Source: Bradyrhizobium tropiciagri
GTDB taxonomy: Bacteria; Pseudomonadota; Alphaproteobacteria; Rhizobiales; Xanthobacteraceae
Assembly (NCBI RefSeq): GCF_018130545.1
Contig: NZ_JAFCKF010000006.1
Coordinates: forward strand, 124,001-188,000
DNA: 64,000 bases
Direction: 5' to 3'
The notes beneath the pieces were generated by a model. The model did no database searches. It saw nothing but the letters and a program-made list of their open reading frames with translations, and was not told where the DNA came from. Positions 27,130-37,535 of the stretch are shown one piece after another. Numbering within the stretch: position 1 is the stretch's first letter; each line of letters opens with the position of its first letter. The position numbers and the translations under genes are program-made.

Positions 27130-27624
27130 ATGACCACCCAGCGACGCAGCTACGAGACAGGTCACAAGCCGAAATGCCTCGTCATCGTTGACGACACCGC
27201 GGAATGGGACCGCGCGGTCTATTACGCCAGCCGGTGGGCGATCCGGGTCGGCGGCGGCGTTTTGATGCTGCGGGTGATCGAGACCGAGGACCAGAACCAG
27301 CAGTGGCTGGGGGTCGCCGACATCATGCGGGCGGAGGCCGAGGAAGCCGCCAATGAGGCGCTCGACCGCGCCGCCGGCCGCGCCAACGGGATTGCCGCGA
27401 TCACCCCGGAGCGGGTGATTCGCGAGGGCGACCCGACCGAGCAGATCCTCGACGTGATCGACAAGGACGTCGACATTGCGATGCTGGTGCTGGCCGCCAA
27501 TCCGGGCGCCGAGGGGCCCGGGCCGATCATCACCACCATGGCCAAGACCATGGGCGCGTTCCCGATCCCGGTGACCATCGTGCCGGGCGGCCTGACCGAT
27601 GCCGAGATCGACGCCCTGTCTTAA
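27130..27624 (+). CDS. Universal stress protein family
   Basis: 164 residues, one USP domain. It begins with the typical CLVIVDDTAEWDRAVYYASRWA strand-helix and ends MAKTMGAFPIPVTIVPGG. The nucleotide-binding G-x2-G-x9-G-S/T loop is not clean (LAANPGAEGPGPIITTMAK), so ATP binding is doubtful. Role is likely stress-related but unspecified. Copy B of repeat family 3 lies just upstream, so the promoter must be in or before the repeat. The longer frame starting inside the repeat is rejected in favour of the ATG at 27130. Confidence 0.85.
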   Translation: MTTQRRSYETGHKPKCLVIVDDTAEWDRAVYYASRWAIRVGGGVLMLRVIETEDQNQQWLGVADIMRAEAEEAANEALDRAAGRANGIAAITPERVIREGDPTEQILDVIDKDVDIAMLVLAANPGAEGPGPIITTMAKTMGAFPIPVTIVPGGLTDAEIDALS

Positions 27625-27769
27625 GCGGTTATTCGGCCCCGAACCCGCTTCCGGGCATGGGTAACGGCCTGGAACCGCGGTTTTGCGGCTTGATCGCGGG
27701 CTTTTTAGTTGCCATTTGATGGGGGAACCCAACGCGCCGGCCTTGAACCGGCGACGCCGGAGACAGCAA

Positions 27770-28339
27770 ATGTTCATTCAGACCGAAGCCACACCGAATC
27801 CCGCCACCCTGAAATTCATTCCGGGCCGCCTGGTGCTCGACACCGGCACCATGGAATTCTCCTCGGCCGAATCCGCCGCCCGCTCGCCGCTCGCCGAACG
27901 GCTGTTCGCCGTATCCGGCGTCACCGGCGTGTTCTACGGCGCCGACTTCATCACCGTGACCAAAGCAGACGGCGACTGGCAGCACCTCAAGCCCGCGATC
28001 CTCGGCGCGATCATGGAGCACTACATGTCGGGCGCGCCGCTGCTCGCCGACGGCACCGCCGGCAGCGATGATGCGCGCGACGAGGAAGACGAGTTCTTCG
28101 ACGAGGCCGACGCCGAGACGGTCGAGCAGATCAAGGATCTGATCGAGACCCGGGTGCGCCCGGCGGTCGCCAATGACGGCGGCGACATCACCTTCCGCGG
28201 CTTCAAGGACGGCATCGTCTATCTCAACATGAAGGGCTCCTGCGCCGGCTGCCCGTCATCGACCGCAACCCTGCAACACGGCATCCAGAACCTGCTCCGG
28301 CACTTCGTCCCCGACGTGCAGGAAGTCCGGCCGATGTAA
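27770..28339 (+). CDS. NifU/Nfu-type Fe-S cluster scaffold protein
   Basis: 189 residues with two domains: an N-terminal Nfu_N domain (MFIQTEATPNPATLKFIPGR start, characteristic) and a C-terminal NifU domain with the cluster-binding C158-x-x-C161 in MKGSCAGCPSS. Such proteins assemble or carry 4Fe-4S clusters in the cytosol and hand them to client enzymes. An acidic linker (DDARDEEDEFFDEAD) separates the domains. It is followed within 75 bases by tsaB, but an inverted repeat lies between them. Confidence 0.92.
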   Translation: MFIQTEATPNPATLKFIPGRLVLDTGTMEFSSAESAARSPLAERLFAVSGVTGVFYGADFITVTKADGDWQHLKPAILGAIMEHYMSGAPLLADGTAGSDDARDEEDEFFDEADAETVEQIKDLIETRVRPAVANDGGDITFRGFKDGIVYLNMKGSCAGCPSSTATLQHGIQNLLRHFVPDVQEVRPM

Positions 28340-28340
28340 T

Positions 28341-28414
28341 GGGAGGCGAATGGTGAAGTGCGAATGGCGCTTTGATCTACTGTTCGCTGCTCCCTATTCA
28401 CTGTTCGCCCTCCC
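28341..28414. repeat. Inverted repeat abutting the tsaB start codon
   Basis: GGGAGGCGAATGGTGAA at 28341-28357 is complementary, with small bulges, to TTCACTGTTCGCCCTCCC at 28397-28414. The right arm ends directly at the tsaB ATG, where a ribosome site would normally lie. It could be a terminator-like or translational hairpin for tsaB, or a local repeat. Confidence 0.6.
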
Positions 28415-29110
28415 ATGATGATTCTCGCCATCGATACGGCTCTCGACGCCTGCTCCGCGGCGGTGCTCGACACCACCTCGGGCAATACCATCGCCATTGA
28501 ATCGATGGCGATGCAGCGCGGCCATGCCGAGGCGCTGATGCCGCTGATCGCTCGGGTGATGAAAGAGAGCGGCATCGGCTTTGCCGGGCTCGATCGCATC
28601 GCCGTCACCACCGGCCCCGGCAGTTTCACAGGTCTCCGCGTCGGCCTCTCGGCGGCGCGCGGCTTGGCGCTGTCCGCGGCGAAGCCGGTGGTTGGACTAT
28701 CGACGCTCGCCGCCTACGCCGCGCCCGTGGTCGCCGAGAATCGCGAACATGCCGTCCTGTCGGCGATCGATGCGCGGCACGACCACGTCTATTTCCAGCT
28801 GGTCGGCGGCGACGGCAGCTTGATGCTCAAGCCGAAGGTGGCGCCGATCGCGGAGGCGCTCGAAGCCTCTCAATTCGGCGCGCTGCATCTGGTCGGCAAC
28901 GCCGCCAACATCCTCGCCGAACGCTGGCCCGCCGATGCCGCACCGCCGGTCAAGGTCGACAGGCAGCCCGCGCCTGACATTACCTGGGTCGCCTGGGTCG
29001 GCGCGGCCATCGATCCCGAGAGCGCGCCGCCGCGGCCATTCTATCTGCGCGCGCCCGACGCCAAGCCGCCGAAGGATCGCCTCGTCATCAGCGCGCCGCC
29101 GTCGACATGA
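28415..29110 (+). CDS. tsaB: tRNA threonylcarbamoyladenosine (t6A) biosynthesis protein TsaB
   Basis: 231 residues, ASKHA-fold partner of TsaD in t6A37 tRNA modification. The N-terminus MILAIDTALDACSAAVLD and the VTTGPGSFTGLRVGLSAARGLALS segment are diagnostic. Cytosolic. Two successive ATG codons (28415 and 28418) are possible starts. Its stop overlaps the rimI start (ATGA), so the two are translationally coupled, as is common in alphaproteobacteria. Confidence 0.95.
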   Translation: MMILAIDTALDACSAAVLDTTSGNTIAIESMAMQRGHAEALMPLIARVMKESGIGFAGLDRIAVTTGPGSFTGLRVGLSAARGLALSAAKPVVGLSTLAAYAAPVVAENREHAVLSAIDARHDHVYFQLVGGDGSLMLKPKVAPIAEALEASQFGALHLVGNAANILAERWPADAAPPVKVDRQPAPDITWVAWVGAAIDPESAPPRPFYLRAPDAKPPKDRLVISAPPST

Positions 29111-29592
29111 TCGAATTTCTGTCACGATGGTGGGGCGGCGCTGCGCCCGCGATCGAGCCGGCATCGCTGCGCGATGCGGCGCGGCTCGCGCAATTGCACG
29201 GCGCGTCGTTTCATCGCGGCTGGGGCGAGGGCGAATTCGAGGCGATGCTGACCGAGCGCAACACGCTGGTGCACCGGCTGCGCCAGGGCCGCAGGGTGAT
29301 CGGCTTTGCCGTCTCGCGAATGGCCGCGGACGAAGCCGAAATCCTGTCGATTGCGATCGATTCCAATCAGCGCGGGCGCGGCCTGTCGCGCGACCTGCTC
29401 TTGACCCATCTTGGCCACCTTGCCGGCCGCGGCATCCGCACCATCTTCCTCGAGGTGGAAGAGAACAATCAACCGGCGCGACGGCTGTATGAAAGGGCCG
29501 GATTCGGCGTGATCGGCCGCCGCGAACGCTACTACAAGCAGCCCGGTGGGGAACATTTGAACGCGCTTCTGATGCGGCGCGACTTGTCGTAA
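29107..29592 (+). CDS. rimI: Ribosomal-protein S18-alanine N-acetyltransferase-like GNAT enzyme
   Basis: 161 residues, GNAT fold: SFHRGWGEGEFEAMLTE, then LSIAIDSNQRGRGLSRDLLL (acetyl-CoA loop) and ENNQPARRLYERAGFGVIGRRERYY, the RimI signature. Known family role is acetylation of ribosomal protein S18. It overlaps tsaB by four bases, which is the classic tsaB-rimI pairing and supports the call. The next gene, fur, starts 54 bases downstream. Confidence 0.9.
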   Translation: MIEFLSRWWGGAAPAIEPASLRDAARLAQLHGASFHRGWGEGEFEAMLTERNTLVHRLRQGRRVIGFAVSRMAADEAEILSIAIDSNQRGRGLSRDLLLTHLGHLAGRGIRTIFLEVEENNQPARRLYERAGFGVIGRRERYYKQPGGEHLNALLMRRDLS

Positions 29593-29646
29593 CATCGCCG
29601 CGATGGCAGAACAGCGCCCTGCTCTGTCCCTCAAGGCTCTTGACCC

Positions 29647-30099
29647 ATGACGACGGTGAAAATCACGCCTGCGCAAAAGAATACCGGCATCGAGGCGCGC
29701 TGCGCCGCGACCGGCATGCGCATGACCGAACAGCGCCGCGTGATCGCGCGGGTGCTCGCGGAGGCCATGGATCATCCCGACGTCGAGGAGCTGTACCGCC
29801 GCTGCGTCGCGGTCGACGACAAGATCTCGATCTCGACCGTCTACCGCACCGTCAAGCTGTTCGAGGATGCTGGGATCATCGAGCGCCACGACTTCCGCGA
29901 GGGCCGCGCGCGCTACGAGCAGATGCCCGAGAGCCATCACGACCATCTGATCAATCTGCGCGACGGCAAGGTGATCGAATTCACCTCCGAGGAGATCGAG
30001 AAGCTGCAGGCCGAGATCGCGCGCAAGCTCGGCTACAAGCTGGTCGATCACCGTCTCGAGCTGTACTGCGTCCCACTCGACGACGACAGCAAGTCGTAG
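29647..30099 (+). CDS. fur: Ferric uptake regulator family protein
   Basis: 150 residues. The winged helix includes the GMRMTEQRRVIARVLAEAMD and SISTVYRTVKLFEDAGI segments, and the metal site shows the typical SHHDHLI pattern. The C-terminal CxxC zinc motifs of enteric Fur are absent, with only one Cys near the end (LYCVPL), as in other rhizobial Fur/Mur proteins. It regulates iron or manganese genes; in Bradyrhizobium, Fur acts on the irr promoter, and irr is also in this window. The metal bound here is not decidable from sequence. It follows rimI, a conserved order in Rhizobiales. Confidence 0.92.
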   Translation: MTTVKITPAQKNTGIEARCAATGMRMTEQRRVIARVLAEAMDHPDVEELYRRCVAVDDKISISTVYRTVKLFEDAGIIERHDFREGRARYEQMPESHHDHLINLRDGKVIEFTSEEIEKLQAEIARKLGYKLVDHRLELYCVPLDDDSKS

Positions 30100-30123
30100 G
30101 CACGTGCCACGTCTCGCCACACC

Positions 30124-30822
30124 ATGAGTTTCGAACTCGTCATTTTCGATTGCGACGGCGTGCTTGTCGACAGCGAGGTGATCTCCTGTCGCGCGCATGC
30201 GGACACGCTGACGCGGCACGGTTTTCCGATCACACCCGACGGTGTGCTGAAGCGCTTCCTCGGCGTGTCCGACCGCGAGGCGCGACGGATCGTGGAGAGC
30301 GAGATCGGCCGCGCACTGCCCGACACGTTCGAGGCCGAGGTCAAGCACGCGACGCTGAGCTTCTATAAAGACGATCTCAACGCCATCGCGCATGTCGGCG
30401 ACGCCATCGCCGCACTCGGCTTGCCGAAATGCGTGGCCTCCAGCGGCACACCGGAAAAGATCCATCACGGCCTGACCTGTGCCGGGCTCTACGACCAGCT
30501 CGCGCCGCATATTTTCTCCGCCACCCAGGTCAAGCGCGGCAAGCCGGCGCCCGATCTCTTCCTGTTCGCGGCCGAACAGATGGGCGCGAGCCCTTCGCGC
30601 TGCGTCGTGATCGAGGACAGCGTGGCCGGCGTCACCGGCGCCCGCGCCGCCGGGATGACCGTGCTCGGCTTCTACGGCGGCAGCCATTGCACGGCGGAAC
30701 ACGAGGACATGCTGCGCCAGGCCGGCGCGGCCATTACCTTCGCCGATATGCGCCAATTGCCCGATTTGATCGCCCAAGCGGGCCAAAAACACGGCTCGAT
30801 CGCTGGATTTTCGGCGGTTTAG
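30124..30822 (+). CDS. HAD-superfamily hydrolase (beta-phosphoglucomutase / phosphatase type)
   Basis: 232 residues. Motif I is visible as [14 protein letters not shown] near residue 5, motif II as [10 protein letters not shown], motif III Lys in [11 protein letters not shown], and motif IV as [18 protein letters not shown]. This is the subfamily IA layout of phosphatases and phosphomutases (GS1/YbiV/pgmB-like). Substrate unknown. It lies 24 bases after fur and 58 bases before miaB. In other Rhizobiales an acyltransferase often occupies the space between fur and miaB, so this gene may be a lineage-specific occupant (inference). Confidence 0.9.
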   Translation: MSFELVIFDCDGVLVDSEVISCRAHADTLTRHGFPITPDGVLKRFLGVSDREARRIVESEIGRALPDTFEAEVKHATLSFYKDDLNAIAHVGDAIAALGLPKCVASSGTPEKIHHGLTCAGLYDQLAPHIFSATQVKRGKPAPDLFLFAAEQMGASPSRCVVIEDSVAGVTGARAAGMTVLGFYGGSHCTAEHEDMLRQAGAAITFADMRQLPDLIAQAGQKHGSIAGFSAV

Positions 30823-30880
30823 GCTATATTTGAGCCTCGGCGCCCTGATGGCGCCGTTTCCTTTTCGTACCCAGGGTTCC

Positions 30881-32269
<1,389 letters not shown>

Positions 32270-32274
32270 AATCC

Positions 32275-33345
32275 TTGCCAAAAAGCGCATCGGATTCGTC
32301 TTCGCTTGCTCCCAGCCGCAAACCTGACCGCGACATGCAAATGCCACCTGAGACCCGGCCTCCTGAAACTCAGGTCGTCATCGATTTCGACGACAACCGT
32401 GCCGCATCCGCGCTGGTCGGCCCCTACGGACAGAATCTGGCGCTGATCGAGCGGCGGCTTGGTGTCGTGGTCGATTCCCGCGGCAATCATCTCACCATCG
32501 CGGGCTCCCGCGACGGCTGCGACGCGGCGCGGCGCGTGCTCGAAACACTCTATGCGCAGGCCGTCGAAGGGCAAGACCTCGATCAGGGCGAAGTCGAAGG
32601 CGCGATCCGCGCCGTGATCGCGCAGGGTTCGCTGTTCGAATTCGACAACAAGACCGCCAAGACCACGTTCGAAACGATCAATCTGCGCAAGCGCCCGGTG
32701 CGCGCCCGCACCGCGGCGCAGGATTCCTACATCCGCGCGCTGAAGCGGCACGAGCTGGTGTTCGGCATCGGTCCGGCCGGTACCGGCAAGACCTGGCTCG
32801 CGGTCGCCCATGCGGCGCAGCTGTTCGAGCGCAAGGAAGTCGATCGCATCATCCTGACGCGGCCCGCGGTCGAGGCCGGCGAACGGCTCGGCTTCCTGCC
32901 CGGCGACCTCAAGGAGAAGGTCGATCCGTATCTGCGCCCGATCTATGACGCGCTGTACGACCTGATGGACGCCCGCGTCGTCGAGCGCGCGCTGCAAGGC
33001 AACGAGATCGAGATCGCGCCGCTCGCCTTCATGCGCGGACGCACCTTGACCAACGCCGCCATCATCCTCGACGAGGCGCAGAATACCACGACGATGCAGA
33101 TGAAGATGTTCCTGACGCGTCTCGGCGAGAACAGCCGGATGATCGTCACCGGAGACCCGTCGCAGGTCGACCTGCCGCATGGCCAGGCCTCGGGGCTCAC
33201 GGAAGCCGTGAAGCTGCTCGACGGCGTCGAAGGCATCGCGCAGGTGCATTTCAAGGCCGAGGACGTCATCCGCCATGAATTGGTGGCGCGCATCGTGGCC
33301 GCCTATGAGGGATTGCCGCAAAAGCCGGCAAACGCCAGATCTTGA
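32275..33345 (+). CDS. ybeZ: PhoH-family ATPase / putative helicase
   Basis: 356 residues. The PhoH P-loop is GIGPAGTGKTWLAVAHAA and Walker B appears as AAIILDEAQNTT. YbeZ works with YbeY, the adjacent gene, in rRNA maturation and quality control. The most upstream good start is a TTG at 32275, with GGAG ten bases away; an ATG at 32335 would give a shorter protein that still keeps the whole ATPase. The stop overlaps the ybeY start by four bases (TTGA). Confidence 0.9.
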   Translation: MPKSASDSSSLAPSRKPDRDMQMPPETRPPETQVVIDFDDNRAASALVGPYGQNLALIERRLGVVVDSRGNHLTIAGSRDGCDAARRVLETLYAQAVEGQDLDQGEVEGAIRAVIAQGSLFEFDNKTAKTTFETINLRKRPVRARTAAQDSYIRALKRHELVFGIGPAGTGKTWLAVAHAAQLFERKEVDRIILTRPAVEAGERLGFLPGDLKEKVDPYLRPIYDALYDLMDARVVERALQGNEIEIAPLAFMRGRTLTNAAIILDEAQNTTTMQMKMFLTRLGENSRMIVTGDPSQVDLPHGQASGLTEAVKLLDGVEGIAQVHFKAEDVIRHELVARIVAAYEGLPQKPANARS

Positions 33346-33911
33346 GCCCAATAGCTTCGGCCGCGAGCCCGCGCGATGCGGGGTCCGGCCATAACGCAGA
33401 TTTTGAAACGAAAGTGTCTGCTTTTCCTGCAACCGAGGTTCTCGTCACCGCCGAATGCTGGCAGGCCGAGCCCCATGCCGACGCGGTGATTCACCGCGCC
33501 ATCGAGGCTGCCTCCGAAATCGCCGACGCCGATGTCGCCGGCGCCGAGCTTGCGGTGATGCTGACCGACGATTCCGGCATCCGCACCCTGAACGCCAACT
33601 GGCGCAGCATCGACAAGCCGACCAACGTGCTGTCGTTTCCCGCGCTGCAGCCGGAAGGCGCCGTCGGCCCCGACGATGCCCCGCGCATGCTCGGCGATAT
33701 CGCGATCGCCTATGAGACGACACGGCGGGAAGCCGATGAGGAACAGAAACCGTTCGACCATCATTTGAGCCATCTCGCGGTGCATGGCTTCCTGCATCTG
33801 ATCGGTTACGACCACGAGAACGACGACGATGCCGAGGACATGGAGGCGCTCGAGCGCGAGATCCTGTCCTCCCTCGGCATTCCCGACCCCTATGCGGATC
33901 GGACCGCCTGA
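33342..33911 (+). CDS. ybeY: Endoribonuclease YbeY
   Basis: 189 residues. The zinc-binding signature H-x3-H-x5-H is visible as HLAVHGFLHLIGYDH, followed by an acidic ENDDDAEDMEALE stretch. YbeY matures 16S rRNA 3' ends and removes defective ribosomes. The TTG start overlaps the phoH stop; the first ~30 residues before TEVLVTAECWQ are not conserved and a later start is possible. Order phoH-ybeY-corC-lnt is conserved in most alphaproteobacteria. Confidence 0.92.
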   Translation: MSPIASAASPRDAGSGHNADFETKVSAFPATEVLVTAECWQAEPHADAVIHRAIEAASEIADADVAGAELAVMLTDDSGIRTLNANWRSIDKPTNVLSFPALQPEGAVGPDDAPRMLGDIAIAYETTRREADEEQKPFDHHLSHLAVHGFLHLIGYDHENDDDAEDMEALEREILSSLGIPDPYADRTA

Positions 33912-33912
33912 C

Positions 33913-35025
33913 ATGCCGGATTCCGAACCAACCCATGACAATCCGCGCAACGTGAGCAACCTGCCCGCGGTGGTGCACGAAGGCGAGGTGCAGCGCCCTG
34001 CCGCCGAGGGCTGGCTGGTGCGCGCGATCCGCACCCTGTTCGGCTGGAAGGCCGGCTCGGTGCGCGACGATCTGCAGGTGGTGCTCGACGCCTCGACGCC
34101 CGACGATGTCGGCTTCTCGGCGATCGAGCGCACCATGCTGCGCAACATCCTGTCGCTGAACGAGCGACGGATCGCCGACGTGATGGTGCACCGCGCCGAC
34201 ATCGTCGCGGTCAAGCGCGACATTCCGCTCGGCGAATTGATGAGCCTGTTCGAGAGCGCGGCGCATTCGCGGCTCGTCGTCTACAACGAGACCCTCGACG
34301 ACCCCGAGGGCATGGTGCACATCCGCGACCTGCTCGCCTTCATGACCGCGAAGGCGCGCGTCACCGAGGCGACCAAGACCAAGCGCAAGAAGCCGTTCCC
34401 GGCCGGGCTCGACCTGCGCAGCGTCGACCTCGCGCTGCCGCTGGCGGACGCCAACATCATCCGCAAGCTGCTCTACATCCCGCCGTCGATGCGCGCGATC
34501 GACCTGCTGGCGCAGATGCAGGCCTCGCGCATCCATCTCGCGCTGGTGGTCGACGAATATGGCGGCACCGACGGGCTGGTGTCGATCGAGGACATCGTCG
34601 AGCAGATCGTCGGTGAGATCGACGACGAGCACGATTCCGACGAGCCGCCATCGATCGTTCGCCAACCGGACAACTCCTTCATCGCCGACGCGCGCGCCGG
34701 CCTCGACGATGTCCGATCGGTGATCGGCGAGGATTTCGTGACCGGCGAGGCCGGCGAAGAGGTCGAGACGCTCGGCGGCTATCTGGTGTCGTTCGTCGGC
34801 CGCCTGCCGGTGCGCGGCGAGGTGATCTCGGGGCCCGGCAATTACGAGGTCGAGGTGCTCGACGCCGATCCGCGGCGGGTCAAGCGCGTGCGCATCACGA
34901 CGCGCAAGGAGCGGCCGGCGCCGCGCAAGGAGCGCGAACGGCGCCGCGAGCAGACCCCGGACTCCGGAAACCCACAGGCGAATGACAATCTGCCGCCGCC
35001 CGGCGAGGGAGCCGGACCGCAGTGA
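33913..35025 (+). CDS. HlyC/CorC-family CBS-domain protein
   Basis: 370 residues. Two CBS domains (VMVHRADIVAVKRDIPLGELM and ADANIIRKLLYIPPSMRAIDL) are followed by an RIHLALVVDEYGGTDGLVSIEDIVEQIVGEI signature and a CorC_HlyC domain. It has no membrane DUF21 domain, so it corresponds to the CorC/YbeX form. Reported roles are in ion homeostasis and 70S ribosome-related processes. The C-terminal tail is Arg/Glu/Pro-rich. It starts one base after ybeY ends and overlaps lnt by four bases (GTGA). Confidence 0.92.
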   Translation: MPDSEPTHDNPRNVSNLPAVVHEGEVQRPAAEGWLVRAIRTLFGWKAGSVRDDLQVVLDASTPDDVGFSAIERTMLRNILSLNERRIADVMVHRADIVAVKRDIPLGELMSLFESAAHSRLVVYNETLDDPEGMVHIRDLLAFMTAKARVTEATKTKRKKPFPAGLDLRSVDLALPLADANIIRKLLYIPPSMRAIDLLAQMQASRIHLALVVDEYGGTDGLVSIEDIVEQIVGEIDDEHDSDEPPSIVRQPDNSFIADARAGLDDVRSVIGEDFVTGEAGEEVETLGGYLVSFVGRLPVRGEVISGPGNYEVEVLDADPRRVKRVRITTRKERPAPRKERERRREQTPDSGNPQANDNLPPPGEGAGPQ

Positions 35026-36635
35026 GGCTCTCCGACAGGCTCCGATCGATCGGCCTTGCGGTCATCCTGACCTGGGGATGGAAGCGTGCCGCGCTCGCGC
35101 TCGCCGCCGGTGCGCTGTCTTCGCTGGCGATGGCGCCGTTCAACGCCTGGCCGGTGCTGTTCTTGAGCTTTTCCATCGCGGTCTGGCTGATCGACGGCAG
35201 CGCCGCCGGACGCGGGCGCGGCCTGCCCGCTGCGGCGCTGTCCGGCTTCTGGTTCGGCCTCGGCTATTTCGTGCCGGGACTGTACTGGATCGGCTATGCC
35301 TTCTTCGTCGATGCCGACACGTTTGCCTGGCTGACCCCATTCGCGGTGCTCGGCCTGCCGGCCTATCTCGCGCTGTTCACCGCCTTCGGCTTCGCGCTGG
35401 CGCGGCTGATCTGGCCGCGGGACGCCTCGCGCGTGCTGGCGCTCGCGATCAGCCTGACGATTTCGGAATGGCTGCGCGGCCATCTGCTGAGCGGCTTCCC
35501 GTGGAATGCGTTCGGCTATGCGCTGACCGAACCACTGGCGCTGGCACAAACTGCATCATTGATCGGGCTGTGGGGCATGACGTTCCTGGCCGTTGCGATC
35601 TTCGCAAGCCCCGCCGTGCTGATCGACGGCGCCTCGCGCGGCCGCAAACCGTGGCGCGCGCCGGTGGCCGCGGTGCTGGTTCTCGCCGCGATGCTGGCGT
35701 TCGGCACCGTCCGGCTCGCGCAGACGCCGACTACGATGGTCGACGGCGTCAAGCTTCGCATCATGCAGCCCGATCTGCAGCAGGACGCCAAGTTCAACTA
35801 TTCCGCCAAGGCGGCGGTGATGCAGAAATATCTCACCCTGTCGGATCGTGCGTCCGGGCCGCACTCCACCGGCGTGAGCGACTCCACCATCCTGATCTGG
35901 CCGGAATCCGCGTTTCCGTTCTTCCTGACCAAGGAAGCCGACGCGATGGCGCAGATCGCCGACCTGTTGCCGAAGGGAACCGTGCTGATCACCGGTTCGG
36001 TGCGCGCGCCCGATCTGCCGCCCAATGTCCGCATCACGCGCGCCTATAATTCCATCTACGTCATCGACCACGACGGCAGCGTGCTCGCGGTGTACGACAA
36101 GCTGCATCTGGTCCCGTTCGGAGAGTATCTGCCGTTCCAGGACTGGATGGAGAAGATTGGCTTCGTGCAGCTCACCAAGGTGCAGGGCGGCTACATTCCC
36201 GGCACGATCCGCCGCACGCTGGCCATTCCCAATGCGCCGCGCGCACTGCCCCTGATCTGCTACGAGGCGATCTTCCCCGGCAATGTCGTGAGCCGCGACG
36301 ATCGTCCCGGCTGGATCGTCAACGTCACCAACGACGGCTGGTTCGGGATCTCGACCGGCCCCTATCAGCATCTGCAACAGGCCCGGATGCGTTCGATCGA
36401 GGAAGGCCTGCCGCTGGTGCGTGCCGCCAATACGGGCATCTCGGCCATCATCGACCCGCTCGGCCGGATTGTCGCCCAACTCGGGCTCGGCCTCGAAGGC
36501 GTGCTCGATGCCGGCCTGCCGGCGGCCATCCCGCCGACGATCTATGCGCGTGTCGGGAATATCCCGGTCGCTGTAATTGTGTTGGTTGCCCTCGCAATCG
36601 TCTTGCGGAGGCGTTTTGTCAGGCGAAAAGCCTGA
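35022..36635 (+). CDS. lnt: Apolipoprotein N-acyltransferase
   Basis: 537 residues. Six or so membrane segments at the N-terminus precede a periplasmic nitrilase-like domain. The catalytic triad can be placed: E295 in IWPESAFPFF, K360 in VYDKLHLVPFGEYLP and C413 in LPLICYEAIFPG. It adds the third acyl chain to lipoproteins at the periplasmic face. The GTG start overlaps the corC stop, so translation is coupled. Last gene of the tsaB/miaB-lnt run. Confidence 0.96.
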   Translation: MRLSDRLRSIGLAVILTWGWKRAALALAAGALSSLAMAPFNAWPVLFLSFSIAVWLIDGSAAGRGRGLPAAALSGFWFGLGYFVPGLYWIGYAFFVDADTFAWLTPFAVLGLPAYLALFTAFGFALARLIWPRDASRVLALAISLTISEWLRGHLLSGFPWNAFGYALTEPLALAQTASLIGLWGMTFLAVAIFASPAVLIDGASRGRKPWRAPVAAVLVLAAMLAFGTVRLAQTPTTMVDGVKLRIMQPDLQQDAKFNYSAKAAVMQKYLTLSDRASGPHSTGVSDSTILIWPESAFPFFLTKEADAMAQIADLLPKGTVLITGSVRAPDLPPNVRITRAYNSIYVIDHDGSVLAVYDKLHLVPFGEYLPFQDWMEKIGFVQLTKVQGGYIPGTIRRTLAIPNAPRALPLICYEAIFPGNVVSRDDRPGWIVNVTNDGWFGISTGPYQHLQQARMRSIEEGLPLVRAANTGISAIIDPLGRIVAQLGLGLEGVLDAGLPAAIPPTIYARVGNIPVAVIVLVALAIVLRRRFVRRKA

Positions 36636-36704
36636 CCGCTGCATATCGCCGGTTGTCGCGAACCCGAAAAAACGTCGAAATTTACCTCTGCGCGATTCCA
36701 CCAG

Positions 36705-36734
36705 TTGACAGATCGACCGTGCGCTTCGCATTGT
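36705..36734 (+). promoter_or_regulatory. Possible sigma70-type promoter upstream of the XRE regulator
   Basis: TTGACA at 36705-36710 is followed after 18 bases by CATTGT at 36729-36734. The -35 matches the consensus; the -10 is weak. It lies about 160 bases before the regulator start, in the 261-base gap after lnt that otherwise holds no recognised feature. Confidence 0.35.
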
Positions 36735-36896
36735 ACGGGTCCACGCGAAATCACAAGCCAAGTCAGCCCCTTTGCGCAAATTGTCCGCATTTTGTCCCGA
36801 TCCTCCTTGCAGGATTTGACGGCACCGGCGCCTGAGGCATACTCCCCTTCCAACTTGCCTCATCCACGGGCGCGCAATCCCCTAGGAGAGTTGGAG

Positions 36897-37313
36897 ATGT
36901 CCACCAAAGCGCCCAATCCTGTTGACAAATATGTCGGCAGCCGCGTCCGCATGCGACGCATCATGCTCGGCATGAGTCAGGAAAAACTGGGCGAGGCATT
37001 AGGCCTGACGTTCCAGCAAGTGCAGAAATACGAGAAGGGCACCAATCGTGTCGGCGCCAGCCGGCTGCAGCAGATCTCCGAGATCCTGCAGGTGCCGGTC
37101 TCCTTCCTGTTCGATGGCGGCCCGAGCGGCGTCAAGACCGCCGACGGCTTCAGCGAGGGCTCTTCGCCAACCTATGTCTCTGATTTTCTGGCAACCGCCG
37201 AAGGCCTGGCCTTGACCCGCGCCTTCACGCGGATCGCCGACGCCAAGCTCCGCCGCAGCATCGTCGAGCTGGTCGAGCAGATCGCAGCGCGCGAGGCCGC
37301 CGAACAGGTCTGA
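36897..37313 (+). CDS. XRE-family regulator, PraR/PhrR type
   Basis: 138 residues. A lambda-repressor-like helix-turn-helix is clear: VGSRVRMRRIMLGMSQEKLGEALGLTFQQVQKYEKGTNR, then VGASRLQQISEILQVPVSFLF. This sequence pattern is that of PraR/PhrR proteins of rhizobia, which repress quorum-sensing, biofilm or symbiosis genes; the target set here is unknown. The ATG at 36897 follows TAGGAGAGTTGGAG. Its place after lnt is conserved in Rhizobiales. Confidence 0.88.
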   Translation: MSTKAPNPVDKYVGSRVRMRRIMLGMSQEKLGEALGLTFQQVQKYEKGTNRVGASRLQQISEILQVPVSFLFDGGPSGVKTADGFSEGSSPTYVSDFLATAEGLALTRAFTRIADAKLRRSIVELVEQIAAREAAEQV

Positions 37314-37424
37314 TTCGGCCCCATATCCGTTTGAGCGATCGTCAAATCTGGAATATGTCATTCCGGCGCGCGTTAATGCGCGATGGGTTCAGCTTGAACG
37401 CCATCGCGCTCTAGCTCGTTGTTT

Positions 37425-37473
37425 GAGCATGATCTTTTCCGAAAGCCGCTTCACGCTTTTCCGGATCATGCTC
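37425..37473. repeat. Short palindromic repeat family 3, copy C
   Basis: GAGCATGATCTTTTCC at the left and TTTTCCGGATCATGCTC at the right, with GAAAGCCGCTTCACGC between. It lies 63 bases before the M20 peptidase start, exactly where metK would begin in the conserved gene order. Confidence 0.85.
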
Positions 37474-37535
37474 TGGCGCGTGCGCTGAATGACAAAGCGA
37501 ATTCACAGACCAAATTCACAGGCGACGACAACAGC

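Noticed and set aside
27625-27769. Possible terminator after the universal stress gene
   Set aside because: CCGCGGTTTTGCGG and a later CTTTTTAG are present, but no continuous stem leads into the T-run, so it was not called.
37419-37535. N-terminal extension of the M20 peptidase
   Set aside because: The extra 39 residues are translated repeat family 3 sequence; the ATG at 37536 fits the family N-terminus.
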